Shown: positions 1-10,277 of the stretch, in pieces
Layout of the letters: the number at the start of each line of letters is the position of its first letter
Numbering within the stretch: the stretch's first letter is position 1
NCBI GenBank assembly: GCA_003427395.1
Contig: BFEA01000191.1
Coordinates: 240,284 to 265,100 of the forward strand
Source of the DNA: Chara braunii
Lineage: Eukaryota; Streptophyta; Charophyceae; Charales; Characeae
Direction: 5' to 3'
DNA: 24,817 bases
The notes under the pieces: model-generated
Databases searched by the model: none
Told to the model about the DNA's origin: nothing
Seen by the model: the letters and a program-made list of their open reading frames with translations, nothing else
Made by a program: the position numbers and the translations under genes

Positions 1-75
1 GGTCCATCTGGTGAAGGGAGTGTAGATGGAGGGGACAAGAGCGATTAGTGCACGTCCGCCCGATAGAGTGGGGAA

Positions 76-302
76 GTGAGATTTTTGTAAAATAATTGTT
101 TGAAGGGACAATAATTCTGAATGGAGCATATTATTGTTGCAATAATTTTGCGCAGCGAATTTTGTTCACGGTCTACGGTTTAATTTTTTAAGATGGTTGG
201 TGATGGTTCAACAATTTTCGAAGTCAAGTTCATCATAGAGGCGATTTTTCTACTATTTCGATATTTCATTTTCATTTTGTTTGCATTTCATGTCTTGTGT
301 AG
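76..302 (+). other. Possible AT-rich intron or 5' flank before gene A1
   Basis: This stretch is much more AT-rich than the coding sequence after it. It ends in a T-rich tract followed by TTGTGTAG, which looks like a 3' splice acceptor with AG at 301-302, and the first ATG of the A1 frame in the presumed exon follows at 320. A donor-like AA/GTGAGA lies at 74-81. The short upstream piece 1-75 contains no recognisable coding signal. The intron is inferred from splice-like signals only; the segment may simply be the promoter and leader region. It also carries a small perfect inverted repeat (ATTATTG and CAATAAT) near 129-145. Confidence 0.3.
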
Positions 303-319
303 GGAGTGCGACAGGAGTC

Positions 320-1177
320 ATGGACCATCGGCATGATTATGCATGTCCCATTCACCCTTGTGCATGCGGAGGCGATACCGAAAACGACCTGTGGATGACC
401 GTCGTCCCCTTCTTTGACAAACCTATCGATGCGTGGTCCGAGGCAGAATGGGATAGAGTCATCTTGGCAAGGAAATGCCCATGGCATAAGGACTACAAAT
501 TTGCTTCCGCGATGGAGTGGGGAAGTCTGATCAAAGTACCTCATTATGTCATTGGTGTCACGCAACTTCCGTCCCTGCGCGCCGCGCTCAGGCAGGAAGA
601 GAATAACAGGTTTTACCTTTGCCTGGACAACATAACGAGGTCACCTCGGGTGTGGTCTGCAGACTTGAAACAAGAGTTGTTGGATTGTGCATCCTACAAT
701 CCGTTTTTGGAAGTATATCCGCTGCGTGGTGCCGGGTTACAGCCAAAAGATGTGTCATATTGTTGCATACGGTTGTCTGTGGCCGGTTCCGACTTCTGCA
801 GAGTGTTGTGTGTGGCATGTTCAAACCGAAAGCGGACTTTGGTAGACGCTATAGTGCTAGTTTCTTGCAACCACCTGAGAGTCTATGGTCGCAGCATGGG
901 GAATTTGCGCCTTCAGTACGATAACGAACAATCCGATTTGGAGATTGTCATTCGAATTGATGAGGTTCATAAGTGGCATGAGGTAGAGCAAGTGACATGT
1001 TGTGTGCGTGACGCCATCGGTAAGTCCTTGGCGGGTGCCTGTAGGTTTGTAAGGATGAAGTACATTTCGGTGTTGTCGGGGGTGGCGACGAAGGGAGAGC
1101 CACAAACCCTTGTTTTCGGATCGTCTATGAATGCCTTATACGGGTTTGGTTCTAAAGGGACGCGGGGACATCAGTAG
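320..1177 (+). CDS. Gene A1: unrecognised protein of the two-gene cassette, intact ORF
   Basis: This open frame encodes about 285 residues without interruption, and I do not recognise the family. I chose the ATG at 320 (MDHRHDYACPIHPC) because it follows a splice-acceptor-like site; an in-frame ATG at 290 is the alternative. The N-terminus is rich in Cys and His. Blocks shared with the broken copy at 16630-17658 are WMTVVP, CPW-x5-KFA, SPR[VT]W, KQEL[LV]DCA, the segment GSDF-[CV]-RVLCVA, LVDA-[IV]-VLVSCN, FVRMKY and the C-terminal EPQTLV-[FY]-GSS-x-NAL. Conservation of these blocks at roughly 40-50% identity by eye, on the same strand, supports real coding sequence. No membrane segment or signal peptide is evident. 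It lies upstream of B1 on the same strand, and the A-then-B order recurs in copy 2, so the two probably work together. Function is unknown. Confidence 0.75.
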   Translation: MDHRHDYACPIHPCACGGDTENDLWMTVVPFFDKPIDAWSEAEWDRVILARKCPWHKDYKFASAMEWGSLIKVPHYVIGVTQLPSLRAALRQEENNRFYLCLDNITRSPRVWSADLKQELLDCASYNPFLEVYPLRGAGLQPKDVSYCCIRLSVAGSDFCRVLCVACSNRKRTLVDAIVLVSCNHLRVYGRSMGNLRLQYDNEQSDLEIVIRIDEVHKWHEVEQVTCCVRDAIGKSLAGACRFVRMKYISVLSGVATKGEPQTLVFGSSMNALYGFGSKGTRGHQ

Positions 1178-1230
1178 GAACTTCAAATCTTGTAAATGAT
1201 AGCGTTTTAGAAAGTTTACATGTTGCGGCT

Positions 1231-1300
1231 CGTAGCGTTTAATTTAGACGTAGTTCAATGTACAGTTGCCTTGTAGCGTTTAATGTAGACGTACTTCAAT
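1231..1300 (+). repeat. Short direct repeat, two copies about 41 bp apart
   Basis: The sequences at 1231-1259 and 1272-1300 share GTAGCGTTTAAT, TAGACGTA and TTCAAT with few differences. They lie just after the A1 stop codon and may be part of its 3' untranslated region. No function is assigned. Confidence 0.6.
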
Positions 1301-1610
1301 CTTGCATTTGCGATTTCTTGCACGTGTGGGTACAATTTTGAACTTTAATTACCAGTACAATTTTTGACTTTTAATTTTTCATGGGTACGACATTTCTTGA
1401 AGTGAGACAAAATCCATGGTACTCACATGAATTTCAGTTTCATATGACAATGTCTTATCGGTTTATGATTTTTTGTTAAAGTCCGCTGAAATCAATACAT
1501 AAACCATCTTAGACTAGTTTCGGCTTCACACCATGTCATGTGTAGTACGTCTGATTCAAGTGCATTTCAATGTATGACAATGACATGTCAGTTTTGTCTT
1601 TAAAGTCACA

Positions 1611-2130
1611 TAAATTGTCGAAGTGTGATAGAGTCAAAAATTATCGAAGTGTCACAGTGTTGGAATCCATCCTTAAATCACATCGAACAGACTGAGTGTC
1701 ACGTCTTTTAATAAGTATGTAGTACATAAATTATCAAAGTGCGATGAAACCCATAGTCACTGTACTTAAACCGTAATCTCGTTTGTCGTGTCATTCTGTC
1801 GTGTGATTCGTTAAACTTTGTCGTGATTAGTATACATTTAATAGAGTTAAAGCAAAAATTATCGAAGTGCGACGGAATCCATACTAGACTATTAGTACTT
1901 AAATCATCCGTGTGCTTGCCGTAAATGTCCCANTTCGATTGAGTTTCAATAAATTAAGGGAAGTCACAATGTCATCTAAAAGAGGTNCGACTCAATGCTG
2001 ACTCAAAATTGAGCAAGGTGTAAAGAAATGGAGAGTTCAACAATTTATGTTGTAACCGTAACGACTTTTAAGTTACAAAATTGATGGAAGTGCAATGGAA
2101 TCCACACTTAATCCATCATGATCCGTAAGT
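1611..2130 (+). repeat. Degenerate dispersed repeat in the AT-rich spacer
   Basis: Five related copies of a motif near AAATTATCGAAGTGYGA, often followed by GGAATCCATACTTAAATC, start near 1611, 1637, 1728, 1855 and 2076. Spacing is irregular (about 26 to 220 bp) and each copy has drifted. It may be an old minisatellite or remnants of a small element. It is unrelated to the 22-bp palindrome family found later in the window. Confidence 0.5.
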
Positions 2131-2821
2131 GATTGCCTTGAATCTCCAGTTTAGATTCAATTTATAGCTTCTCAATTGCATTCTTCGGGTTCCTAAGTTT
2201 CATTCAGGTCCAAAATATAGCGATTTTAACATGAAATAAATAGCGTGCGAGTACCAATTTAAAATATAATGTCCTATTTTAACGAATAACATGTTAAAGT
2301 TGATTGAGCAGGGGAAGGTTGGGATGAAGGATGCTTGTGAAATGGTCAAGCAAGATCGGATGTTACTCCGACTGTGGCATATTGTGCAATTCCAGCACGA
2401 GGGCCGCGACAACGATGATTGGAATGACTCCTTTTTCCGGACGAAGGAGCAATTGATGGCAGAGTACGCCTCCAAGGGACTGGACGAGAAATTGTGGGCG
2501 GGCTGCAGAAAATGGGTCACAGATCACTCGTACCTCAAGGAATGCCCCTAGTGTCTCGGCTGTCCGAGTGATAAGGACGTGGCGGCGACGATGAAGTTGG
2601 TCAATCACGAGAAGTTTCTCACTGAGTGAAAGCGGGTTGTGTTGTCCGTGTTGAAAGGCGAACGTAGCAAGACAGAAGAGGGGCCGCAAGCACTGGGAGA
2701 ATGCACCAATGTCAAATGAAAGCACACCAGTCAAGTGACAACCCTCGCACCATTTGCTTACGACGCCTTCACGGCTTTCTTGAGAAAGGATGAGATGAGG
2801 AAAATTGTGACACAGTTGCGA

Positions 2822-3460
2822 TGCCACACTTGCATCATCGACTTCTGCGATCCCGTTGACGGAGCACGTTGGAATGAGGAGGCTTTCCGGTCATTGGCGG
2901 CATTCCTTGAAGCTGTGTGTCCTGATTTCTGGACTCTGATTGCTTTCGTTCCCAGGCAATGGGACCTCTCCTTCATGGGTCTTCTGCACATTCTTCCTGT
3001 CACGAATGGTTGTGCAGGAAAATGGGTTCGGAGGAGTCAAATTAAGAAGCAGTACCAAATCGAAAACAGTGTGTGGACTGAGGAGGACAGGATGTATGTT
3101 CTTTTCCATGGGGATGATCTGAAGCTTAACACCCCACCGACATATGAGGGGCGATTGCCGGACGATGACGCTGCAGCTCTTGGGAAAAGGCAGAAGTGCA
3201 CACCCTCGGACATTGCCGATACACAGTTCACGACCACGACGTATGCATTGGCAGGTGTGCACCACCTAAAGGGGTTCATCTATAAGGAAATGGAGCGCCA
3301 CCCGGTTACGCTATTGGGTCAGATAGAGTTCTTCTGCCTAGTCGAAAATGGAGTTATGTTCATCGGCAAAGCACACGCCCAGGTTGTGTGGCAAGTCCTC
3401 AAGAGCGGGCGTCATGTTGTGGCCATCGAGGGAGACACAGAGCTCCTCAACTTTTTGATG
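2822..3460 (+). other. Methyltransferase-like domain in B1 with altered motifs
   Basis: The layout resembles the N4/N6 (DPPY) class of DNA methyltransferases. A hydrophobic strand leads into CDPVD at 2846-2860, where DPPY would be expected. Next come a helix and the strand WTLIAFVPRQ, then a KWVRR block. Near the end, 3299-3436 reads as HP-x3-LLGQIEFF, then NGVMFIGKAHA at the place of the motif I loop, then GRHVVAIEGD, which matches the usual GR-x-VVGIE segment. The acidic residue at the end of that segment is kept, but the DPPY tyrosine and the GxG loop are not. Assignment is by motif order only; catalysis is unlikely as the motifs stand. Confidence 0.5.
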
Positions 3461-3470
3461 ACATACGGGT

Positions 3471-4991
3471 GTGGACAACTATGAATTCTACCAGGTGCAG
3501 AAAGAGGTCGACCATGATCCAGACAGGAACATGTGGTTCAAGCTATCAGCTGAGAAAAGGGCGAGTGTATACAAGTTTCTCTTCCTCGACACACGACCCA
3601 AACTAAGATTCGACGACGACTACAAGTGCCGCCGAGATGTCGTGATTAGGGCATTGGATGGCTACCATGGTGCTTCTAGGGAGGCTGCGACCAACTTCGT
3701 GGGGAAACTTGAAGAATGCTATTTCGACAATGGCAAGATGGAACTCACGTTAAATTATTACAAGGCTCAGTTTACCGAAGAGGACAATTTCAACGCAAAC
3801 GACGAGGAAGAAGTCAGCGAAGGTGAGGAGCCGTTGGATTTAGAGACGGTATATCACAAATATACTATCGGTATGGCGTCCTCTTCAACGCCTTCCAGTT
3901 CCAAGCACGCTGCGTGTTCGCCTGTCGTCACTCCTGTCGCAACGCCAACCTCAGGTTCTTCAAGAGGATTCCTTTCCTCTATGAGAAGCAAACCTCTAAA
4001 CCCCACTGTCAAGCCTGGACGTCCTCTTCCGCTGACGCACACGTTGAGATTGCAGAAAGGTCAACTCTATTTCTTCGGGAAAACGCATAGGAGCACCGAC
4101 GAGTCTGATTGGCGTCATCATATAGTTTGGCATCCAGATGTGTTCCAACCAGCAGTTATCGATAGCAAATGGGTTATGGCGTTCAATGATAAGGGCGAAT
4201 GGAAATCAGAACCCCGTTTGTCAAAAAACGTGTTTGAAGAGGCCGCCCTCCAAGCGGTTATTGACCACATCGCGGAGGTAAACTGTCGTCAACCAGATGA
4301 GTTTGTCGTCAAAGTGTTCGGAGAGCAGACATATGAGATTCTTCGGGAACACAACATGTTGGAGTTGTGTCGTGACTTTTATTACCTCAAAACAAGTCCA
4401 AGTTATGAGGCTAATATTGACTGGCATATTCCCCCCCCTGCCCCAACACGCGGAGAGGGAGCTGGACGGGGCGGACGTGGAGGAGATGACGAAGGAGGGG
4501 ACGGAGGAGGTGAGGACAGAACCCGCGCCGGCAGTCACGGTGGATATGGTGGAGCAAGTGACAATATAGGGGGCGGCGCACAACGCGGAAATATTACGAG
4601 CGCGGGAGGGGTGACGATCGCAGGCGGAATGGGTGGCATGGCTTCGGCAGAAGGTGCAAGCTCACAAACTGGGCAGGGATCACCGCAGGTGGAATCTCCA
4701 CCGCCGATGCATGCACTGCAAGCTTCTGAACTCGTTGGCCAAGGACAACACGCATTTCCCGGCAGCGGATGTATCCGCGGTACAGTTTCTGCCGGATCCA
4801 ATTTCATGGCAGATGCGGAGTCGGTCGACATGGCTTCCACTAAGGATCCAGGACGCGACAGTCGGGAGTGCTTAAGTTGTTATGGATCCCACTCTCCTAG
4901 ATGGAGAGAATGTGGTGGAGAAACCTGTAGGAGGGTCATACTCCACCGAAAGGACAGATTCTCTTGCGAGTCCTTGTGCAACGGGGTCTGA
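3471..4991 (+). pseudogene. B1 middle and C-terminal part (open frame)
   Basis: The longest uninterrupted piece of B1. After the frame change it reads NMWFKLSAEKR and LFLDTRP, matching DMWFKLSERKR and LFLQTRP in B2, then a helical segment and an acidic patch (NDEEEVSEGEEP). A Ser/Pro/Thr-rich linker lies at about 3870-4030. The conserved C-terminal block runs from about 4060 to 4440 and contains VWHP-x-VFQPA, KWVMA and YYLKTSPS, matching VWHPGVIQPA, EWVMA and YYELDTSPS in B2. From about 4440 it becomes Gly-rich low complexity. Because the 5' portion of the gene is missing and stops precede it, this is most likely part of the B1 relic and not an independent gene. Confidence 0.65.
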
Positions 4992-5860
4992 GGTGGATAA
5001 GGGGCGGGGGCTGCGGGTTGGAATTTTTTCTGCCGGCACCGGATGTATCCGCCATGCGAGCGGGGGCGTCAGTGTGGAGCAGACGGAGGACTTAGTTGCC
5101 GGAAGCTTTTCATCCGGTGGCGGATATATCCGCTCCTCGGCACGTCAACTTAGCAGCACCGACGACACCCTTGCGCTGGGTACGGAAGACCAGGAGACTG
5201 CACCCTTTGACACGCATTATGGTGGTTCGGAGGGCGGCCATGTCTCACTGACGGAACCCGCGGAGAAACCTGCAGGCGGGTCATACTTCCCCCAGATGGG
5301 ATTCGAAGGGCACAAGGAGCGCGGGCTGCGTGATGGCGGTTCTTTTGCCGGTGCCGGATGTATCCGCCGTCCAAGTCTCCGTGCCAATGCAGAGCGGAAG
5401 GAGCACTTTGTTGTCGGACACACTTCGCAGCAAACACGCAGCATGGATAACACCCTTGCCCTGAATATGGAAGACCAGCAGACTCCACCACCGGCGCATC
5501 AACCCAGCAGCACCGATGACACGCTTGCCCTGGGTATGGAAGACCAGGAGGCTGCACCCTTCGACACACATTATGGTGGTCCTGAGGGCAGGCATGTCTC
5601 GCTGACGATTGCCTCGGAGAAACCTGCGGACGGGCAGAAGGGGCACGGGGTGCGTGGTGGCGGTTCTTTTGCCGGCGCCGGATGTATCCGCCGTCGAAGC
5701 CTGCGTGTCGGTGCAGAGCAGACTCCACCACCGACGGAGCAGCAGCCACGCAGCACGGATAGCACCCCTGCCTTGGGTGTGGAAGACCAGGAGACTCTTC
5801 CTCGTGATGCACATTGTGGCGGTGCCCTGGGCGGGTATGTCTCGCATTTATGTTCTGTCG
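4760..5860 (+). repeat. Coding tandem repeats at the B1 C-terminus
   Basis: Four imperfect repeats of about 275-325 bp, anchored by GGATGTATCC at 4767, 5041, 5356 and 5680. In protein they carry a FAGAGCIRR-like block, then a TLALG-x-EDQE block, then an HYGG-x-EG-x-HVSLT block and an EKPA block. The first unit is read in the frame of 3471-4991 and the later ones in the frame of 4882-6066, so a frameshift lies inside the first unit. Repeat lengths close to multiples of three suggest the array expanded while still coding. B2 has no similar array in its tail, so this is a B1-specific expansion. Confidence 0.65.
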
Positions 5861-6884
5861 TGTTGGACCAGTGCAATTTATTTTCGGCAACCCCCATGAA
5901 CCCCTTCAAGGGCATTTCAGAGGGCGAGCAATTTCTCGCACCCGCAGTCCTCTCGCAATCAACTCACAGTCGAAGCTCCAGGGTCCATGCGGAGGACGGA
6001 TACATTTGCGCCGATCCTCAAAGTCCGCCAGGATCCGAACTTGACGGATTTGCCTGCAGCGAGTAACAGGTTTTCGCGAGGCTGCAGGTATTGGAACGGG
6101 TGGATGGCGTTTGCACAGAAGCAGGCGATGCTCAACCGCACCGCATTTCGGGGCGTCGATGAACGAAGATCCATGGCACATCGGAAATGCACCCGGCCAG
6201 TGACACCGTCGTCAACCCCAATAAACCCCTTTCAGGGCAACTCACAAGGCGAGAACTTTTCCGCACTACCAGGCCGCCGGCATTGAAGACGGACTGGGCA
6301 GTCCAAGCTGTTGAAAATAACGGTCAGATTTACGGGGAGCCTCTAAGTTCGCCGGGATCCGAATTTGGCGGGTGTAGGAGTAGCAAGGAACCTGTTTTCG
6401 CGCGGCTTGTGTTAGTGGAAGGTAGCGCCAGTGGGTGCACACAAGGAACGCTATGTTTGGGGGAACAGAAGAAAGGCTCTGTTGTCAGTGAACGATAGCA
6501 CGCGCAGAACAAAGGGTAGTGGTGGATGCACCACCACACAATTCGGCGCAGCGCGACCCCAAACAGACCCCTATAAACACTGATTCTCACCATCGTCTAA
6601 GCGAGCTCGTGCGGTGTTCCATTCGCTGGCACTAGTGCAATAGCTATCGAACACGGACATCTCCACTGCGCAGACAAGAAAAATGCAGAAAAGGATGAAA
6701 GAACCCCCCTTAAACCCTTCCAAACATTGATTCGGCCAGTCGAGAAGGCGACCCTCGATTCGCGCGCCGGGAACGTCGACGTGCGATAGCGCGAACCGGA
6801 CAGCACGCAGAAACACAAGCATGTCTGTGTCAAGACTCCGCACACAGTGACGGTGAAAACCCTTGGGGGGGCAGAAGAGATCGT

Positions 6885-7031
6885 GGGTGCGAAAAATTGC
6901 TGGCCTTCCGAAATGCACTTGAAGGGGTTTATGGGGGTTGCCTTCGGTGACAACGGTCCTGTCCCTTATTTTCGGCAACCCCCATGAACCCCTTCAAGGG
7001 CATTTCAGAGGGTGAGCAATTTCTCGCACCC
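6885..7031. repeat. Inverted repeat at the unit 1/unit 2 junction
   Basis: The arms 6885-6942 and 6974-7031 are reverse complements with about 85-90% identity by eye and a 31-bp spacer. A strong hairpin or cruciform is possible. The outer ends read GGGTGCGA and TCGCACCC; the inner ends read GGGTTGCC and GGCAACCC. Confidence 0.75.
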
Positions 7032-7906
7032 GCAGTCCTCTCGCAATCAACTTACAGTCGAAGCTCCAGGGGCCATGCGGAGGACGGATAGATTTGCGCC
7101 GATCCTCAAAGTCCGCCAGGATCCGAACTTGGCGGATTTGCCTGCAGCGAGTAACAGGTTTTCGTGCGACTGCAGGTATTGGAACGGGTGGATGGCGTTT
7201 GCACAGAAGCAGGCGATGCTCGGCCGCACCGCATTTCGGGGCGTCGATGAATGACGATCAACGGCACACCGAAAATGCACCCGGCCAGTGACACCGTCGT
7301 CAACGCCAATAAACCCCTTTCAGGGCAACTTACAAGGCGATAACTTTTCCGCACTACCAGGCCGCCGGAATTGAAGACGGACTGGGCAGTCCAAGCTGTT
7401 AAAAATAACGGTCAGATTTATGGGGAGCCTCTAAGTTCGCTGGGATCCGAATTTGGCGGGTGTAGGAGTAGCAAGGAACCTGTTTTCACGCGGCTTTTGT
7501 CAGTGGAAGGTAGCGCCAGTGGGTGCACACAAGGAACGCTATGTTTGGGCGAACAGAAGAAAGACTTTGTTGTCGGTGAACGATAGCACGCGCAGAACAA
7601 AGGGTAATGGTGGATGCACTACCACACAATTCGGCGCACCGCGACCCAAAACTGACCCCCATAAACTCGATTCTCACCATCGTCTAAGCGAGCTCGTGCA
7701 GTTTTCCATTCACAGGTACTAGCACAAGAGCTTATCGAACTCGAACATCCCCACTGCGTAGACAAGAAAAATGTAGAAAAGGATGAAAGATTCCCCCTTC
7801 AACCCTTCCAAACATTGATTCGGCCAGTCGAGAAGGCGACCCCCGATTCTGCGACAAGACTCCGCACACCGCGACGGTCAAAAACCTTGGGGGCAACAAA
7901 GATCGT

Positions 7907-8053
7907 GGGCGCGAAAAATTGCTCGCCTTCATAAATCCCCTCGAAGGGGTTAATGTGGGTTGTCGGCGGTGACAACGGCCATGTCCCTTATTTTTGGCAA
8001 CCCCCATGAACCCCTTGAAGGGCATTTCAGAGGGCGAGCAATTTCTCGCTCCC
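7907..8053. repeat. Inverted repeat at the unit 2/unit 3 junction
   Basis: The arms 7907-7964 and 7996-8053 repeat the arrangement at 6885-7031 with the same 31-bp spacer length. The arms are more diverged: the outer end reads GGGCGCGA against TCGCTCCC. Confidence 0.7.
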
Positions 8054-9480
8054 ACAGTCCTGTCTCAATCAACTCACACTCGAAGCTCCAGGCGCCACGC
8101 AAAGGACGGATAGATTCGCGTCGATCCTCGAAGTCCGCCAGGATCTGAACTTGGTGGATTCGCCTGCATTTGTGACGGGTGGATGGCGTTTGCACAGAAG
8201 CAGGCGTTGCTCGGGCGCACCGCATTTTGTGGCGCCGATGAACGAAGATCCACGGCACACCCGAAATGGACCCGACCAGCGACACCGTCGTCAACCCCAA
8301 TAAACACCTTTCAGGGCAACTTACAAGGCGAGCAATTTTGCGCAATACCATGCCACCGGCATTGAAGACGGACGAAGAAGTCCAAGCCGTTGAAAACAAC
8401 GATCAGATTCATGCAGCGCCTCGAAGTCCTCCGAGATCCGATTTTGGCCGGTGCTGGAGTAGCAAGGAACCTGTTTTTGCGCGGCCGGTGTCAGTGGAAC
8501 GGAGCGCCAGCGGGTGCACACAAGGAACACTATGCTTGGCCGCACAAAAGGAAGGCTCTGCCGCTCTCGAGCTGTCGTTGAACGTCAGCACGCGCAGAGC
8601 AAAGGGCAGCGGTGGATGCACCACCACAAAATCGGGCGTAGCGCGACCCCAAACTGACCCGTAGTGCAAGAGTTCATCAAGATCGGACATCCCAACCGCG
8701 CAGACAAGAAAAATGTAGAAACTGATGAAAGCCCCCTCTGCAACCCTTCCAAACCCCGTTTCGGCCAGTCGACAAGGTGACCCCCGATTCATGTGCCGGT
8801 AACGTCGACGTGCGAAAGCGCGAACCGGAAACCACGCAGAAACACGAGCATGTGTGCGACAAGAATCCGCGCATCGGGACGGTCAAAACCCTCTAGGGGC
8901 AACAAAGATCGACGACACACAGACAAGAGAAACGGCCGCTATCACCGTCGGCAACCCCCACAAACCCCTCGAAGGGCATCTCAGAAGGTGAGCAATTTTT
9001 CGCACCCACAGTCCTCGCACAATCAACTCACACTTGAAGCTCCATGCCTCATGCGAGCACTTTTGCGTGCCCGGAGGCCTCTTGTAATCAGAACGCACTC
9101 GACAGTCGTGGCCGTCGAAAACGGCGGTTAAATCTATGCGGGACCTCAAAGTCCGCCGGGATCCGAAGTTGGCGCTTGCTGGACTGGCCAGGAACCGGTT
9201 TGCGCGGGGGACGACGGATATTTGGATGACCGGTGTGGAATTGCACACAAGGAACGCTAGGCTTGGCTGCATGTTCAGGGAGGCCCTGCTGCTGCTCACA
9301 AGTGTTTGTTCCAACAGAGCACGCAGAACAGAAATGGTCGTCGCAGGTGCACCACGTCGGAAATTGGCACAGCGCGGCCCCCAATAGACCCCCATGGACT
9401 CCGATTCTCCTCATCGACAAAGTGAGCACTTGCGGCGATCCAGTTGCAAATGTTGCCATCCTTCATGACAATGACTGCAA

Positions 9481-9945
9481 GCACAAAAAAAAATGACCAC
9501 GGCTGGTGGACCCCCGATTAGTACCGCAGACAAGGCGAGCTCGCAGTCGGGCAATGGCAGGTTCCACAGCCAGGTTTATGGATCCACGTACGGGTGCCAA
9601 CCACGAAGTCCGCCCGGATCCGAACTTTAGATCGGTTGCCGCGTTCGACCGGGAGTATTAAACACTTTGTTTTTGCTAGGGTCCCGTTGGGAGGACTTTT
9701 TTTTTTCTGTGGCAACGCCAACGAAAGAACAGTCATGCAACCAGGACTCGGAAAAGATCCTACAAATCGTAAGCGTCTTATTTCAGCGACGCGGTCGAAA
9801 CAACAATAATCATCCGAGCAGCTCGGGACTTCGCATGCTTCAGATTGCAAGTCCGCCGGGATCCGAACTTCGTCGCACGCTGAGAACTGGCATGGCGTTA
9901 TGAACTATCGACCCCATGCCTGAAAGATGGGAACTGTGTCCCGCA
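9481..9945. other. No gene seen; scattered repeat fragments
   Basis: This interval holds two reverse-orientation palindromes (9606-9627 and 9849-9870) in unrelated flanking sequence and short A and T runs (near 9484 and 9700). I see no conserved frame, RNA gene or further structure. Confidence 0.5.
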
Positions 9946-10277
9946 AAACGTAATCATCAAGGCAACCCGGGATAGCATTGTGACTGCGAACGCGAAACCA
10001 ACGACCGCCAAAAAAATGGGAACTTCGGATCCCGGCGAACTACAGCAATCATGCGCTATTTTCGCACCTGCGCGTGCTCTCCCTGCGGCCGTGCGACGGC
10101 AACAGATTGCTGCTTTCGCGAGAGCACTGCGCATGATTGCTGTAGTTTGCCGGGATCCGAACTTCCCATCTCGCCAGGCAACCACACGCCACGTGCCGTT
10201 TTTCATTTGGCTGTTGTTGGTTTCGAGCTTGCGGTGACAATGGCCACCCCCCTTGCCCCGATGACTGAGACGTTTCC
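9946..10277. repeat. Foldback (large inverted repeat) carrying two palindromes
   Basis: The left arm 9946-10056 and right arm 10129-10277 are reverse complements, with roughly 70-75 bp of loop between them. The innermost 41 bp of each arm match almost perfectly and include one 22-bp palindrome each (10021-10042 forward, 10143-10164 reverse). Further out, the blocks CGAAACCAAC and CATTGT match after allowing for an insertion of about 38 bp in the right arm. This has the form of a MITE or foldback element; target-site duplications were not identified. Confidence 0.65.

Larger units (their letters stand above)
1178..2290. other. AT-rich spacer between A1 and B1, no gene seen
   Basis: About 1.1 kb with no reading frame of substance on either strand. 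Its base composition is far more AT-rich than the genes on both sides. It contains two kinds of degenerate repeat, listed separately, and two ambiguous bases at 1933 and 1987. The matching interval in cassette copy 2 (17659-18875) has a quite different composition and sequence, so the spacer is not conserved between copies. An AATAAA hexamer lies near 2235 but cannot be assigned to a transcript end. Confidence 0.6.
2291..6066 (+). pseudogene. Gene B1: broken, 5'-truncated copy of the large cassette protein
   Basis: Comparison with B2 shows a continuous relationship from 2291 onwards. The frame 2291-2551 aligns with the B2 block LSVQAMVQLVKCDRVLVRLW. It is interrupted by TAG at 2549-2551 and TGA at 2627-2629 and 2717-2719; both TGA codons stand where B2 has tryptophan. 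Coding resumes to 3484 (methyltransferase-like part), shifts frame near 3471-3484, continues to 4991 (linker and C-terminal domain), then shifts again between about 4830 and 4918 into the frame that ends at 6066. The ParB-like N-terminal part of B2 has no counterpart here: the region before 2291 is AT-rich non-coding DNA. The last roughly 180 bp run into the 1-kb repeat array. The several stops, frameshifts and missing 5' end make this a relic, although introns could explain some of the breaks. Confidence 0.72.
5886..9480. repeat. Tandem array of about 1-kb units with 58-bp inverted terminal repeats
   Basis: Units start at 5886, 6974, 7996 and 8950 with a conserved block beginning GGCAACCCCC and including the CCCCTTCAAGGG self-complementary stretch. 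Units 1 and 2 end in an inverted copy of the same 58 bp (6885-6942 and 7907-7964). A conserved 31-bp linker (6943-6973, 7965-7995) separates successive units. The right end of unit 3 is lost near 8910, and unit 4 is partial. Each unit is built from two related subunits of about 330 bp, for example one starting at 5886 and one near 6214, each with a 22-bp palindrome near its middle. All reading frames here are short and repeat with the array, so I call no genes. The structure resembles a non-autonomous inverted-repeat element amplified in tandem. Confidence 0.7.
6021..10164. repeat. 22-bp palindrome family, cluster 1 (11 copies)
   Basis: The motif has 7-bp arms AAGTTCG and CGAACTT around the core GATCCCGG. 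In this cluster nearly all copies are in the reverse orientation: 6021-6042, 6345-6366, 7109-7130, 7433-7454, 8131-8152, 8424-8445, 9149-9170, 9606-9627, 9849-9870 and 10143-10164. The copy at 10021-10042 is forward. Most reverse copies begin AAGTCCG and not AAGTTCG. Seven of them sit inside subunits of the 1-kb array, so those were amplified with the array; those after 9600 are in other sequence. Confidence 0.85.

Noticed and set aside
5150-5890. Long minus-strand frames opposite the B1 tail
   Set aside because: They mirror the plus-strand tandem repeats, which continue a frame with homology to a neighbouring gene; no independent motif is present.
5886-9480. Protein-coding genes in the 1-kb array
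   Set aside because: Frames are short, repeat with each unit, change between units and show no conserved protein across units.
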